A DNA stretch of 7,134 bases from positions 1-7,134 of the forward strand of contig SSHD01000075.1 in the NCBI GenBank assembly GCA_008017255.1, in the 5' to 3' direction. This stretch comes from Acinetobacter sp. (GTDB lineage: Bacteria; Pseudomonadota; Gammaproteobacteria; Pseudomonadales; Moraxellaceae). The position numbers and the translations under genes were made by a program. Below the pieces are notes generated by a model. That model did no database searches, was not told where the DNA came from, and saw only the letters and a program-made list of their open reading frames with translations. Each line of letters begins with the position of its first letter. The first letter of the stretch is position 1. Below are positions 1-6,084 of this stretch, piece by piece.

Positions 1-165
1 ACCATTATATTGATTGAAATTCCTGCTGCATATTGGTTTAGCATACGTTGGGGGCTCAACGGTATTTGGATTGCTTATGCACTGGCATTTGTTTGCCTAT
101 GCGTGTTCCAAGCGCTGTATTATCAACTGATTTGGAAAAGAAAACCGATTCAGCGCCTCATCTAA
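1..165 (+). CDS. C-terminal end of a probable MATE-family multidrug/Na+ exporter (partial)
   Basis: An open frame enters from the left edge and ends at the TAA at 163-165, giving the last 54 residues of a protein. The visible part has an amphipathic start with IPAAYWFS, a GLNGIW turn, one long hydrophobic segment (IAYALAFVCLCVFQALYY) and a short basic cytoplasmic tail (WKRKPIQRLI). A final membrane helix preceded by G-hydrophobic-x-GIW and followed by a Lys/Arg tail is typical of the last helix of MATE transporters, which export cationic drugs and dyes in exchange for Na+ or H+. Only the tail is visible, so another polytopic transporter family is possible. The gene ends just before a strong hairpin terminator and is convergent with the SDR gene. 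Confidence 0.6.
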   Translation, partial: TIILIEIPAAYWFSIRWGLNGIWIAYALAFVCLCVFQALYYQLIWKRKPIQRLI

Positions 166-180
166 ACCACAACTTTTGGA

Positions 181-214
181 TAAAACAAACCACGCCGTAG
201 CGTGGTCTGTTTTA
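181..214. terminator. Bidirectional intrinsic terminator between transporter and SDR genes
   Basis: The inner stem ACCACGC/GCGTGGT (189-195 with 200-206) closes on a CGTA loop. After a single A-C mismatch the stem continues with TAAAACA (181-187) pairing to TGTTTTA (208-214). The A-rich left arm and T-rich right arm provide a U-tract in either direction, so it can stop the plus-strand transporter transcript and the convergent SDR transcript. Confidence 0.85.
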
Positions 215-218
215 TTTA

Positions 219-278
219 GCCTCTTGCCCCCTATAGTTCCCCCTTACGAAGGGAGAAAACAAAGGGGGTGCCAGAGGC
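219..278. repeat. Complex nested palindrome (REP-like element or second terminator)
   Basis: Outer arms GCCTCT (219-224) and AGAGGC (273-278) pair perfectly. Inside them CCCCC (227-231) pairs with GGGGG (264-268), with a small bulge between the two stems. A separate inner hairpin pairs TTCCCCCTT (237-245) with AAGGGAGAA (249-257) around an ACG loop, with one mismatch. The element starts only three bases from the SDR stop codon. Nested C-run/G-run hairpins like this are common as dispersed intergenic palindromes in gamma-proteobacteria. Whether it is repeated elsewhere in this genome cannot be seen here. It could also help terminate SDR transcription. Confidence 0.6.
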
Positions 279-281
279 CTA

Positions 282-1115
282 CTACTTATTCATCAACTTG
301 GTCATTATGCCAGAAACCCGCTGATACCCTGTTGGGAAGATGCGTTGGAACGCATCTAATACTTTGGCATCATTACCAATCAATAAACGGCGTTTATTTT
401 TCAGTACCGCTTGTAAAATCTGTTGTGCAGCATCTTCTGGTGGGGTGCGTAACAATTTATCAAATTGCTGACTAGACTTGACTGGATCTAGACCTAGGCT
501 TTTTACGCTGTCATTCATTTTGGCGGCTTTGGCAATATTGGTGCGAATACCACCTGGGTGTACGCACAGCGAGCTTACACCGCAGTTTTCCATGTCTAGC
601 TCTTGGCGTAAAGATTCAGTAAAACCACGCACCGCAAACTTAGTCGCATTATAAGCCGACTGGGTGGGTTGTGCAGTTAAGCCAAATAAACTGGAAATAT
701 TAATAATATGACCATCTTTGGTTTGTTTAATGAAAGGCAAAAATTCTTTAGTGCCATATACTACGCCCCAGAAATTAATCCCAACAATCCATTCTAACTC
801 TTGATAGCTCGCCCCTTCTACAGTTGAGCCTAGCGCAACGCCGGCATTATTAAAAACCATATTCACCGAACCGTGCTGTTGTACGCTAGCTTGCGCCCAT
901 TGCTGGACTGCTTCACGATTCGACACATCGAGCACTTGGCTGCTGACAGTGACAGGATACGATTTCAACAACTCAAGCGTGCTTGCCAAGCCTTGTTCAT
1001 TAATATCGCTCAGCGCGACATGACAGCCTTGTTGCGCCAGTAATACGGCCAATTGCTGCCCAATACCAGAACCCGCACCGGTAATTGCGGCAACTTTATT
1101 GTTAAAACTTTTCAT
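282..1115 (-). CDS. Short-chain dehydrogenase/reductase (SDR), classical type
   Basis: The 277-residue protein is a classical single-domain SDR with a Rossmann fold. The nucleotide-binding glycine motif TGAGSGIG lies at residues 12-19. Asp37 at the end of the second strand favours NAD(H) over NADP(H). D63 fits the adenine-contacting DV motif, and NNAG is at 89-92. The catalytic set is complete: Asn114, Ser142, Tyr155 and Lys159 in YNATK. The PGG motif at 187-189 precedes a variable substrate lid. The C-terminal extension after about residue 230 is basic and may contact a membrane or a long-chain substrate. The ATG at 1115 is preceded by AAGGAT five bases upstream. The substrate cannot be told from sequence. 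The divergent TetR gene and operator suggest inducible expression. Confidence 0.93.
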   Translation of the reverse strand: MKSFNNKVAAITGAGSGIGQQLAVLLAQQGCHVALSDINEQGLASTLELLKSYPVTVSSQVLDVSNREAVQQWAQASVQQHGSVNMVFNNAGVALGSTVEGASYQELEWIVGINFWGVVYGTKEFLPFIKQTKDGHIINISSLFGLTAQPTQSAYNATKFAVRGFTESLRQELDMENCGVSSLCVHPGGIRTNIAKAAKMNDSVKSLGLDPVKSSQQFDKLLRTPPEDAAQQILQAVLKNKRRLLIGNDAKVLDAFQRIFPTGYQRVSGIMTKLMNK

Positions 1116-1120
1116 GGTTT

Positions 1121-1126
1121 ATCCTT
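1121..1126 (-). promoter_or_regulatory. Ribosome binding site of the SDR gene
   Basis: On the minus strand AAGGAT lies five bases before the ATG at 1115. This fixes the start ahead of any internal alternative. Confidence 0.7.
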
Positions 1127-1182
1127 ATATGCGGCTGCAGCTGCACCAACGCTTTGCTTGCAATACTGCGCTCTACTTTTTT

Positions 1183-1211
1183 AATATAAATTTGACAATG
1201 TACGTTGTCAA
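1183..1211 (-). promoter_or_regulatory. Strong sigma70 promoter of the SDR gene
   Basis: Read on the minus strand, a consensus -35 hexamer TTGACA (1206-1211) and a -10 hexamer TATATT (1183-1188, 5 of 6 matches to TATAAT) are separated by exactly 17 bases. Transcription would begin near 1176, giving a leader of about 60 bases. The palindromic operator at 1192-1211 covers the -35 hexamer and most of the spacer, so a bound repressor would exclude RNA polymerase. Confidence 0.75.
1192..1211. promoter_or_regulatory. Palindromic operator, probable TetR-family binding site
   Basis: The arms TTGACAA (1192-1198) and TTGTCAA (1205-1211) are exact inverted repeats. The six-base centre TGTACG adds two more complementary pairs (GTAC), leaving one mismatched pair in 20 bp. 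The length and symmetry suit a dimeric TetR-type regulator. It lies 81 bases upstream of the tetR start and inside the divergent SDR promoter, the usual place for the operator of a local repressor. The assignment to the adjacent regulator is inferred from position. Confidence 0.72.
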
Positions 1212-1292
1212 TATCATTTTCTGTTAAATTACCAAGTAACATTTTGCTATGGCTGATAGCACTTTTATATTTTTAGGGAACGGTTTTTTGCA

Positions 1293-1970
1293 ATGACAAC
1301 GCAACAGGTGGTTACAGCGGAAAAAAATAATACCGCACTCAAAGAGCGTCAGTTCAAAGGCTTGTCTTTAACTGAGCGCAAACAAGCACGGCGTGAAAAA
1401 CTGATTGAAGCTGGTATTGCCACCTATGGCACACAAGGCTTTTTTTCCGTGACGGTGAAAGATGTCTGCAATGAAGCCAAACTGACCGAACGCTATTTTT
1501 ATGAATCGTTTAAGAAAAGCGAAGAACTGTTTCAAACCGTGTTTTTAAAAATGATTGGCGACATGCAACAGTGTTTGGCGCAAGCGGTGTTAAACGCTGC
1601 GCCCGAACCGAAAAATATGGTCACCGCAGGCTTGTCTGCTTTATTGCATGCCATTAAAAATGACCCCCGTATGGCACGGATTATTTATATTGATGCGCTA
1701 TTGGTGCAAGACCTGCATAATCAAGCCACCATTCAAGAAACTTTGGCGCAATTTGACCTTATTATTCAAGGTTTTATGTGCTTGATTATGCCCAACACCG
1801 AGCAAGGACAAGCTGAAGCGTCGCTCATTGCTACTGGCTTAAATGGCTATGTCACCCATATTATTATTCGTTGGGTTTCCAGTGACTTTAAACAACCCTT
1901 AGACGATGTGTTGGCGGCGTGTTGTGCGGCGTTCTTATCTTTGATTGCCAGCAGCACACAAAAAAATTAA
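1293..1970 (+). CDS. TetR/AcrR-family transcriptional regulator
   Basis: A 225-residue regulator of normal TetR length. After a polar N-terminal extension of about 30 residues, the DNA-binding domain spans roughly residues 31-82: helix 1 (RREKLIEAGIATYG), the GFFSVTVKDVCNEAKLT segment forming the helix-turn-helix, and the recognition helix ending in RYFYESFKKSEELF. This last stretch is the highly characteristic TetR signature of aromatic residues and Phe-x-x-K-x-x-L. The rest is an all-helical ligand-binding and dimerisation domain with no clear ligand signature. AGGGA at 1275-1279 lies 13 bases before the ATG, a little far for a ribosome binding site. A GTG at 1308 is an alternative start. 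It is divergent from the SDR gene and probably controls it, and perhaps itself, through the palindrome at 1192-1211. Confidence 0.9.
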   Translation: MTTQQVVTAEKNNTALKERQFKGLSLTERKQARREKLIEAGIATYGTQGFFSVTVKDVCNEAKLTERYFYESFKKSEELFQTVFLKMIGDMQQCLAQAVLNAAPEPKNMVTAGLSALLHAIKNDPRMARIIYIDALLVQDLHNQATIQETLAQFDLIIQGFMCLIMPNTEQGQAEASLIATGLNGYVTHIIIRWVSSDFKQPLDDVLAACCAAFLSLIASSTQKN

Positions 1971-2057
1971 AATAATTTTACAGTTTTGTTGCAAACCGAA
2001 CTGCTACACTAGTCCTGTATTAAGCAAATGAATTTGTTTACTTTATTCAGCTACACT

Positions 2058-2101
2058 TTGTCATCATACGGTCACTACGCTGCCCCATGATTGTCACAAT
2101 T
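2058..2101 (+). promoter_or_regulatory. Upstream array of PhoB half-sites (four units, 11-bp period)
   Basis: The PhoB consensus is two direct 7-mers close to CTGTCAT separated by 4 bases. Here TTGTCAT (2058), CGGTCAC (2069), CTGCCCC (2080) and TTGTCAC (2091) start exactly 11 bases apart. The first, second and fourth are good matches and the third is poor. Tandem in-phase half-sites allow cooperative binding of PhoB dimers head to tail. The array is about 120 bases upstream of phoB. Confidence 0.55.
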
Positions 2102-2130
2102 TATTGCTAAATTCGACTTTATCCCTTATG

Positions 2131-2164
2131 TTGAAATGATATTGTCATAATTAATCTTTGTAAT
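2131..2164 (+). promoter_or_regulatory. Pho box plus -10 hexamer: PhoB-activated phoB promoter
   Basis: TTGAAAT (2131-2137) and TTGTCAT (2142-2148) form a two-unit Pho box with the correct 11-bp spacing. Ten bases after the second unit lies TGTAAT (2159-2164), 5 of 6 matches to the -10 consensus. This is the same geometry as the E. coli phoA promoter, where the Pho box replaces the -35 element. Transcription would start near 2171, giving a leader of about 49 bases before phoB. The layout implies positive autoregulation of phoB-phoR under phosphate limitation. Confidence 0.65.
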
Positions 2165-2179
2165 AAGCCTGTCATAACT
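2158..2179 (+). promoter_or_regulatory. Second Pho box overlapping the phoB -10 region
   Basis: TTGTAAT (2158-2164) and CTGTCAT (2169-2175, a perfect consensus 7-mer) are spaced by 11 bases. This box overlaps the -10 hexamer and start site predicted from the box at 2131. It could therefore damp the promoter when PhoB is abundant, or serve another start whose -10 would be the TATAAA at 2197-2202, although that spacing is longer than usual. Confidence 0.5.
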
Positions 2180-2205
2180 ACAAAACGGTTCACCGTTATA
2201 AATTC

Positions 2206-2210
2206 AAGGG
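2206..2210 (+). promoter_or_regulatory. Ribosome binding site deciding the GTG start of phoB
   Basis: AAGGG lies nine bases before the GTG at 2220. This start brings the receiver domain in at the usual distance (VDD at residues 9-11), which supports GTG as the true start. Confidence 0.65.
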
Positions 2211-2219
2211 TATTGCGCT

Positions 2220-2930
2220 GTGAAAGATGACTATATTTTAATTGTTGATGATGAACTGCCGATTCGTGAAATGATCCATACCTCTTTAGATATGGCGGGT
2301 TTCCAATGCTTACAAGCTGAAGACGCCAAACAAGCCCATCAGATTATTGTGGATCAACGGCCCTCACTCATCCTACTCGATTGGATGCTACCGGGTGGGG
2401 TGAGCGGTGTCGATTTATGCCGCCGACTGAAACGCGATGAAAACCTATCTGAAATTCCTGTGATTATGCTGACCGCTCGTGGCGAAGAAGACCATAAAGT
2501 ACAAGGTCTGGACGCTGGTGCAGATGACTATATGACCAAACCATTTTCAACCCGCGAATTGGTATCACGCATTAAGGCAGTATTGCGCCGCGCCAATGCA
2601 CTGAGCGGTGAAAAGATGATTGATGCCAATGGTTTAATGCTCGACCCTGTGAGCCAGCGCGTCAGTTTTGGCAACAATATTTTAGAAATGGGCCCAACCG
2701 AATATCGTTTATTGGCATTCTTTATGACCCATCCAGAACGTGCCTATACGCGTGCCCAATTGCTCGACCAAGTATGGGGCGGCAATGTTTATATTGAAGA
2801 CCGAACCATCGACGTACATATTCGTCGCTTGCGCAAAGTGTTAGAACCGTTTGGGGTAGACCGTTTTGTACAAACAGTACGTGGCACCGGTTATCGCTTC
2901 TCTACACGCGCAGATTTAGCAGCAGGTTAA
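2220..2930 (+). CDS. phoB: Phosphate regulon response regulator PhoB
   Basis: A 236-residue OmpR/PhoB-type response regulator. The receiver domain (about 1-122) has the acidic pair Asp10/Asp11, the phosphoacceptor Asp54 in LLDWMLPG, Thr85 and Lys107 in [12 protein letters not shown] followed by GVDLCRRLK is typical of true PhoB rather than a general OmpR paralogue. The winged-helix DNA-binding domain (about 134-230) contains [12 protein letters not shown], the [10 protein letters not shown] stretch, the recognition helix [15 protein letters not shown] and the wing motif VRGTGYRF. When phosphorylated by PhoR it activates phosphate uptake and scavenging genes. The start is a GTG with AAGGG (2206-2210) nine bases upstream. 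It is followed after 9 bases by phoR, and the upstream Pho boxes suggest autoregulation. Confidence 0.97.
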   Translation: MKDDYILIVDDELPIREMIHTSLDMAGFQCLQAEDAKQAHQIIVDQRPSLILLDWMLPGGVSGVDLCRRLKRDENLSEIPVIMLTARGEEDHKVQGLDAGADDYMTKPFSTRELVSRIKAVLRRANALSGEKMIDANGLMLDPVSQRVSFGNNILEMGPTEYRLLAFFMTHPERAYTRAQLLDQVWGGNVYIEDRTIDVHIRRLRKVLEPFGVDRFVQTVRGTGYRFSTRADLAAG

Positions 2931-2939
2931 ACTTCCTTT

Positions 2940-4298
2940 ATGTATGAACCCTATCCCGTTCCTGAACTCGCACGTGGACACCAACATTTCCGCAACAGCA
3001 ATTTGTGGGAATTTGCCAAGCAAGATTTAAAACTATTAATGTTTTTCTTGCTGATTGCGAGCTTAATCGGGCTTGGGATTGGATACTTTTGGAGCTGTAT
3101 TTTCTGCGCATTTATGTTGGCTTTTTTGCTGCAACTGCGTTCGCTGTATTTGGTCAATGACTGGATTTCCAACCGCCCTTACGATGCTCCGCCCAACTTA
3201 CATGGCATTTGGGGTGCATTGCTGTTCAATGTCTATCGTGCACAACGCCAAGAACGTATTGTGCAAGCGGAAATGGTCGGCTTAATAGATCGGGCGCAAT
3301 CGTCTATAGTGGCACTGGCTGAAGCGGTGGTATTGATTGATGACCAACACCTGATTGAATGGTGGAACCCCGCCGCAGAACGGTTACTCGGCATTAACCC
3401 GCTCGATCGAGGGCGCAACTTGTTGTCGATATTACGGCAGCCCAATTTTATTGAATATTTTAACAATATTGACCAAACACCAGATGGTATTCGGCTGCAA
3501 ACCCAGATTGATGTCGAGCATTATGTGCATGTCAAAATGACTCGTTTTGGTGGTGAAAGTCTGCTGTTGGTGGCTTATGACATTACCCGTGTGCATAATC
3601 TGGAGCAAATGCGTAAAGATTTTGTCGATAATATTTCACATGAATTACGCACTCCGCTCACCGTACTCAGCGGTTATATTGAAACCTTTACCGACCAAGA
3701 TGATATTACCCCACGCTGGAAACGCGCCTTTATCCAAATGCAATCGCAAACCAAGCGCATGAATGCCTTAGTCAATGATTTATTGCTATTATCCAACTTA
3801 GAAAATAATAAAAAAGTGGCAAAAAATCAGATCATTGAAATGGCAAATTTAATGAATCAAGTCTTTGATGATGCGCGTGCTTATAACCTAGATTATGAAC
3901 ACACGCTGAATTTAGACATCGACAGTCATTGCGACCTCATTGGTTCAGACGTAGAAATTGCCAGTGCATTTAGTAACTTAATTACCAATGCCATTAAGTA
4001 CACCCCTAAAGGCGGCATTATTAATATTGGCTGGCATGAACAAGGCGACCTTGCTTATTTTACCGTGCAAGACAACGGTATTGGCATTAACCCCAAGCAC
4101 TTACCGCGTTTGACCGAGCGTTTTTATCGGGTCGACAGTGCCCGCAGCCGTCAAACGGGTGGCACTGGTTTGGGCTTGGCGATTGTGAAGCATGTGTTGA
4201 TGCAGCACGGCGCACATTTAGAAATTAGTTCTAAAGAAAATGAAGGTTCGACCTTTACTGCGGTGTTTCCAAAAGAACGCTTGTATCGCGTCAGTTGA
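2940..4298 (+). CDS. phoR: Phosphate regulon sensor histidine kinase PhoR
   Basis: A 452-residue membrane sensor kinase. Two hydrophobic segments (about 31-49 and 51-70) form a hairpin with almost no periplasmic loop, the layout of PhoR, which senses phosphate through the Pst transporter and PhoU rather than by a periplasmic domain. A PAS domain follows (about 120-215, with EAVVLIDD and WWNPAAERLLG). The HisKA dimerisation domain carries the phosphorylated His234 in NISHELRTPL. The HATPase_c domain has the N box (NLITNAIKYTP, 346-356), G1 box DNGIGI (378-383), F box RFYRVD and G2 box GGTGLGLAI (407-415). The ATG lies 9 bases after the phoB stop with only a weak ribosome binding site, so translation is probably coupled to phoB. 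All catalytic motifs are intact. Confidence 0.96.
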   Translation: MYEPYPVPELARGHQHFRNSNLWEFAKQDLKLLMFFLLIASLIGLGIGYFWSCIFCAFMLAFLLQLRSLYLVNDWISNRPYDAPPNLHGIWGALLFNVYRAQRQERIVQAEMVGLIDRAQSSIVALAEAVVLIDDQHLIEWWNPAAERLLGINPLDRGRNLLSILRQPNFIEYFNNIDQTPDGIRLQTQIDVEHYVHVKMTRFGGESLLLVAYDITRVHNLEQMRKDFVDNISHELRTPLTVLSGYIETFTDQDDITPRWKRAFIQMQSQTKRMNALVNDLLLLSNLENNKKVAKNQIIEMANLMNQVFDDARAYNLDYEHTLNLDIDSHCDLIGSDVEIASAFSNLITNAIKYTPKGGIINIGWHEQGDLAYFTVQDNGIGINPKHLPRLTERFYRVDSARSRQTGGTGLGLAIVKHVLMQHGAHLEISSKENEGSTFTAVFPKERLYRVS

Positions 4299-4403
4299 AT
4301 CATGCTCAGCCATTTGCAAGCGTTTTTGTATCTTCGCATTGGTATTATTTTCCAGTTTTGTTTTATCTCTCCGCCAACGCTTTTTTGAGTTGTAGATTAT
4401 TTT

Positions 4404-4868
4404 ATGAAAGCTTTTATCTCCCGAACGATGCTTGTTTTACTTGCACTATGCAGCCTATTTGCCACTCATGCCAACGCTTTTGACCCTTTAATTGGGACTT
4501 GGAAAGTGGTCGATCAGCGCTCTAACTCTTATGTAGCGGATATTGTGATTCGCAAAAACTCTAAAACGCAGCTATACAGTGCTGTGATTGTCAAAATGTA
4601 TCCTTTAGCCAAAGAGGCAGCACCAACGCTATGCAGCAAATGTACTGGTGCGTTAAAAGATCAGCCGATTATTGGTATGCAAGTTTTAAGCGGTTTAAAA
4701 GCAGTGGATGCGAATGAAAGTTTTGAGCAAGGTGTTTGGGTTCATCCCTATGATGGTTATACATACCGCCTAAATGCGCAGTTGACAAAGAACGGTAAAT
4801 TATTGAATATTATTATGAAAGCTGCAAACAGCCCTGCCGCACGTAACATGACGTGGATTCGCTTGTAA
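4404..4868 (+). CDS. Secreted DUF2147-family protein
   Basis: A 154-residue protein with a clear Sec signal peptide: basic start, hydrophobic core (MLVLLALCSLFA) and an ANA cleavage motif, giving a mature protein from Phe26 on. The mature part matches the DUF2147 pattern: GTWKVVD near the start, IVIR and LYSAVIVKMYPL strands, a C-x-x-C pair (Cys77, Cys80), the KDQPIIGMQVL motif, a GVWVHPYDGYTYR stretch and a final TWIR. DUF2147 proteins are small beta-rich periplasmic proteins of unknown function. The gene lies 105 bases after phoR in the same direction, with no terminator seen between them, so it may be co-expressed in part with phoB-phoR. I saw no convincing promoter or strong ribosome binding site of its own. 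Confidence 0.88.
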   Translation: MKAFISRTMLVLLALCSLFATHANAFDPLIGTWKVVDQRSNSYVADIVIRKNSKTQLYSAVIVKMYPLAKEAAPTLCSKCTGALKDQPIIGMQVLSGLKAVDANESFEQGVWVHPYDGYTYRLNAQLTKNGKLLNIIMKAANSPAARNMTWIRL

Positions 4869-4905
4869 TGTGATTCGTTTAGTTTTCGCTACGCACAGAC
4901 ATAAA

Positions 4906-4932
4906 AAAAGCCCGACATCCTGTCGGGCTTTT
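4906..4932. terminator. Intrinsic terminator after the DUF2147 gene
   Basis: A perfect 12-bp stem pairs AAAAGCCCGACA (4906-4917) with TGTCGGGCTTTT (4921-4932) around a three-base TCC loop. A-run and T-run flanks make it functional in both directions. It ends the phoB-phoR-DUF2147 transcript and could also stop the minus-strand DUF3800 transcript. Confidence 0.92.
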
Positions 4933-5224
4933 CCGTATTCCTTGCACTAGATACAACTCCTGTCGTACCTCACGTCCTGTTGCGTTTATAATTTTTATTG
5001 GTTGGAACGTCCTGTTCCTGATAAGTTCATATTAGGCAATTTGTTTGGGCTTGGATATTGGTCATTGGCTTTCATGTTTGTAGGAAAAAGCGTACAGGAT
5101 TGATTTCTGCGCCATTCATTTTAGTTGCGCCAGAAGAAATGATCAGATAAAATATTTGTATAAATGGACAGGGGATTCCCAGTCGGCGTTACAGCTTCGG
5201 TGGATACATCGGAGCTTTTCGCTT
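4933..5224. other. Gene-free stretch with scattered TCCTGT motifs
   Basis: Between the terminator and the DUF3800 stop codon I see no gene with a ribosome binding site and family features. The left half carries short similar words: TCCTGT at 4958, 4975 and 5010, with another in the terminator loop at 4918. The ten-base word ACGTCCTGTT occurs exactly at 4972-4981 and 5007-5016. A minus-strand TCCTGT appears near 5094. The right part (about 5164-5224) is richer in G and C and has a short open stretch without a recognisable start. It may be decayed or intergenic repeat DNA. Confidence 0.45.
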
Positions 5225-5986
5225 TTATAGGGGGAAACATTTTAACCCTAAACCTTCATAATTCTTCCCAAGCTCTTTGCGCCCGCCTTTGCAATAAAAC
5301 TTTTGAGTTAAAATATCAAATGCTCGATTGGGCTGTTCAGGTCGAATCACGTGCAAACCTATGGGGCGTGCAACTAAATCGGCTAACTGTAAACCTGCTG
5401 AATTTGTTTTCTTATCTGCGAACTGGATTTGAAAGGGCAGCTTTTGGTTAAACCAGTTTTCACCATCACAGAAACGTCTAAACTCCAATTCCAACTCGTT
5501 GTCTTCTTTTTTACCACGGCGCTCAACAATGACATGCGTTAGTTTCTGCTGCTGCCCTTTTTCTTTAAGAAATTCGTATAAATTTTCAAGACAAATCCCT
5601 AAAGCGAGATGGTATGGATTCTCGGTCTGTAGTTTTTGAGCGAGCTTGTATTTATCTATGACACAACTCACCAAGATAAAATTACTATCAACAATAATAC
5701 TTGATAGCTCATTCATAAATTCCTGATGCGACTCTCGGTTTCGAAAGATATTAAACGGCTCTTTTTGTTTTCGCATTTCATGTTCGTGTAAAATAACAAT
5801 ATCATGCCCAAAATGTTTAAATTTAAACTTCTGTAAAGCACTGATTACTCGATCTGCATAATGCCTCTTATGAAAAATACAAAATGCTAAAACAAAAACA
5901 GGGTACGTTTCTTGAATACTTTGTAAGGAGTGATCTCCGCTTTCATCAACATAAACGATATAATCGCTGAATTCTGTCACAGTCAA
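5225..5986 (-). CDS. DUF3800 domain protein
   Basis: A 253-residue protein of normal length for DUF3800. The defining N-terminal motif YVDESGD is at residues 12-18, placing acidic residues Asp14, Glu15 and Asp18. The C-terminal signature SAGLQLADLVARPIG (196-210) contains Asp203. Strand VIVERRG (152-158) supplies Glu155. This set of separated acids fits the RNase H-like fold proposed for the family. Its function is not established, though members are often found in accessory and defence-associated DNA. The start is a TTG at 5986 with AGGAG (5995-5999) eight bases upstream; a GTG at 5980 is the alternative. Codon use looks more AT-rich than in psd or phoR. It lies 98 bases downstream of psd in the same direction, with no terminator seen between, so partial co-transcription is possible. 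Confidence 0.88.
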   Translation of the reverse strand: MTVTEFSDYIVYVDESGDHSLQSIQETYPVFVLAFCIFHKRHYADRVISALQKFKFKHFGHDIVILHEHEMRKQKEPFNIFRNRESHQEFMNELSSIIVDSNFILVSCVIDKYKLAQKLQTENPYHLALGICLENLYEFLKEKGQQQKLTHVIVERRGKKEDNELELEFRRFCDGENWFNQKLPFQIQFADKKTNSAGLQLADLVARPIGLHVIRPEQPNRAFDILTQKFYCKGGRKELGKNYEGLGLKCFPL

Positions 5987-5994
5987 TGCGGCAA

Positions 5995-5999
5995 CTCCT
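5995..5999 (-). promoter_or_regulatory. Shine-Dalgarno deciding the TTG start of the DUF3800 gene
   Basis: On the minus strand AGGAG lies eight bases before the TTG at 5986, an optimal spacing. The next candidate, GTG at 5980, would be 14 bases away. There is no ATG before the conserved YVDESGD motif. Confidence 0.65.
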
Positions 6000-6019
6000 G
6001 AGTTTTATTTATTGAATTT

Positions 6020-6025
6020 ATTATA
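6020..6025 (-). promoter_or_regulatory. Possible -10 element for the DUF3800 gene
   Basis: A perfect TATAAT occurs on the minus strand about 34 bases upstream of the TTG start, in a very AT-rich stretch. No good -35 hexamer is seen at 16-18 bases upstream; a TTGAAA lies only 11 bases away. This is therefore a weak promoter call. Confidence 0.3.
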
Positions 6026-6084
6026 ATTATTTTCCCTTTCAAGTAGAGCTAAACCTCATACTCAAAAGGGGTGGTCAAAATACT

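Noticed and set aside
176..475. Plus-strand open frame opposite the SDR 3' end
   Set aside because: It covers the terminator and the nested palindrome and is antisense to a well-supported SDR; no family features or ribosome binding site.
1244..1271. TTGCTA / TATATT pair as the tetR promoter
   Set aside because: The spacing of 16 is acceptable, but the -10 is so close to the ATG at 1293 that the start site would fall at or next to the ribosome binding site. The -35 matches only 4 of 6.
1981..2003. Hairpin just after the tetR stop (CAGTT ... AACTG around a GCA loop) as a terminator
   Set aside because: The stem has a mismatch and a wobble pair and is followed by CTACACT, not a T-run, so intrinsic termination is not supported.
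2951..4339. Several 60-77 codon open frames on both strands inside phoR and over its 3' end
   Set aside because: All are shadows of the phoR coding sequence, which has complete kinase motifs in its own frame.
5160..5270. Short open stretch in another plus-strand frame, reading roughly GQGIPSRRYSFGGYIGAFRF, that might be a gene remnant
   Set aside because: It looks protein-like for about 20 residues but has no start codon, I could not tie it to a family, and it runs into the DUF3800 gene. Too weak to call a pseudogene.
5164..5451. Plus-strand open frame of 95 codons starting at 5164
   Set aside because: Most of it lies antisense to the well-supported DUF3800 gene, there is no ribosome binding site before the ATG, and the translation shows no recognisable domain.
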